Assembly: GCA_025353985.1 (NCBI GenBank)
Contig: JANXNT010000322.1
Coordinates: 1 to 6,048 of the forward strand
DNA: 6,048 bases
Source: Limnoglobus sp.
GTDB lineage: Bacteria; Planctomycetota; Planctomycetia; Gemmatales; Gemmataceae
Direction of reading: 5' to 3'
The notes beneath the pieces were generated by a model that was not told where the DNA came from, did no database searches, and saw only the letters and a list, made by a program, of their open reading frames with translations. The translations under genes and the position numbers were made by a program. Shown here one piece after another: positions 5,831 through 6,048 of this stretch; the first letter of the stretch is position 1; the number at the start of each line of letters is the position of its first letter.

Positions 5831-6007
5831 ATGAGCGACGAATTGCCCGGTAGCGACCTCCCCAACGCACCCGAAGCAAAGCCTTGCGCCATCGTTGTGC
5901 AAGCCAAGCAACTCTTCGGCGAACACCGCGAAATCGTCATCGAATACGAGGGCGAGCGATACAAATTGCGAATCACACGCCGCGGGAAACTGATTTTGCA
6001 GAAGTGA
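5831..6007 (+). CDS. hemP: Hemin uptake protein HemP
   Basis: This 58-residue protein matches the HemP/HmuP family of small proteins associated with heme and iron uptake. The conserved half is REIVIEYEGERYKLRITRRG (33-52) followed by KLILQK to the end; the G-x-x-Y-x-LR-x-TR-x-GKLIL pattern is the family hallmark. The first 18 residues (MSDELPGSDL, then PNAPEAKP) are acidic, proline-containing and probably disordered. No signal peptide or membrane segment is present, so the protein is cytoplasmic. In proteobacteria HemP/HmuP is linked to heme receptor expression or heme uptake; its exact mechanism here is unknown. The start at 5831 is supported by GAGG 6 nt upstream. It is transcribed away from the six-gene envelope operon, sharing a 239-bp control region with it. 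No heme receptor or transporter is visible on the short stretch downstream. Confidence 0.88.
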   Translation: MSDELPGSDLPNAPEAKPCAIVVQAKQLFGEHREIVIEYEGERYKLRITRRGKLILQK

Positions 6008-6048
6008 CGAATTTTGCAGGTATTCCCAGGGTACGACGTAAGACGTCT

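Noticed and set aside
6035..6047. A GACGT-AAG-ACGTC mini-hairpin after hemP, as a possible terminator.
   Set aside because: The stem is only 5 bp and the window ends one base later, so a T-tract cannot be seen.
1..6048. CRISPR arrays, insertion sequences, tRNA or rRNA genes.
   Set aside because: No regularly spaced repeats, transposase-like reading frame, terminal inverted repeats or recognisable RNA gene were seen.

Overview
The window looks like chromosomal DNA from a planctomycete, most likely a Gemmata-type lineage. This rests on two DUF1559 pseudopilin-like proteins with the H-x9-DG C-terminal signature and a Hanks-type Ser/Thr kinase with the planctomycete-style N-terminal extension. 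I cannot name a genus from the sequence alone.

Layout from left to right: (1) 1-355, minus strand: the N-terminal part of a Ser/Thr protein kinase, cut by the window edge. (2) 356-590: a spacer holding the probable kinase promoter, interlocked short repeats and a hairpin just beyond the operon end. (3) 591-5591, minus strand: six closely packed genes that look like one operon. In transcription order they are DUF1559 protein B (5591-4650), a small lipoprotein (4633-4361), a DUF4198-like secreted protein (4316-3651), a secreted kelch-repeat protein (3618-2626), DUF1559 protein A (2587-1565) and a PepSY-type membrane protein (1565-591). The gaps are 16, 44, 32 and 38 nt, then a 1-nt overlap. (4) 5592-5830: a divergent intergenic region with a perfect 9-bp inverted repeat and a possible promoter. 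(5) 5831-6007, plus strand: a 58-codon HemP-type hemin uptake gene. (6) 6008-6048: a short tail with no gene seen.

How the genes may work together: HemP proteins accompany heme/iron uptake, PepSY-TM proteins include iron-regulated membrane proteins, and DUF4198 proteins are related to periplasmic nickel/cobalt-uptake components. All six products of the divergent operon carry an export or membrane signal: two prepilin-like N-termini, one lipobox, two Sec signal peptides and one polytopic membrane protein. The best reading is an envelope module for acquiring or handling heme or another metal, controlled from the shared 5592-5830 region. That role is an inference from family membership and gene order. 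No TonB-dependent receptor, ABC transporter or known regulator lies in the window.
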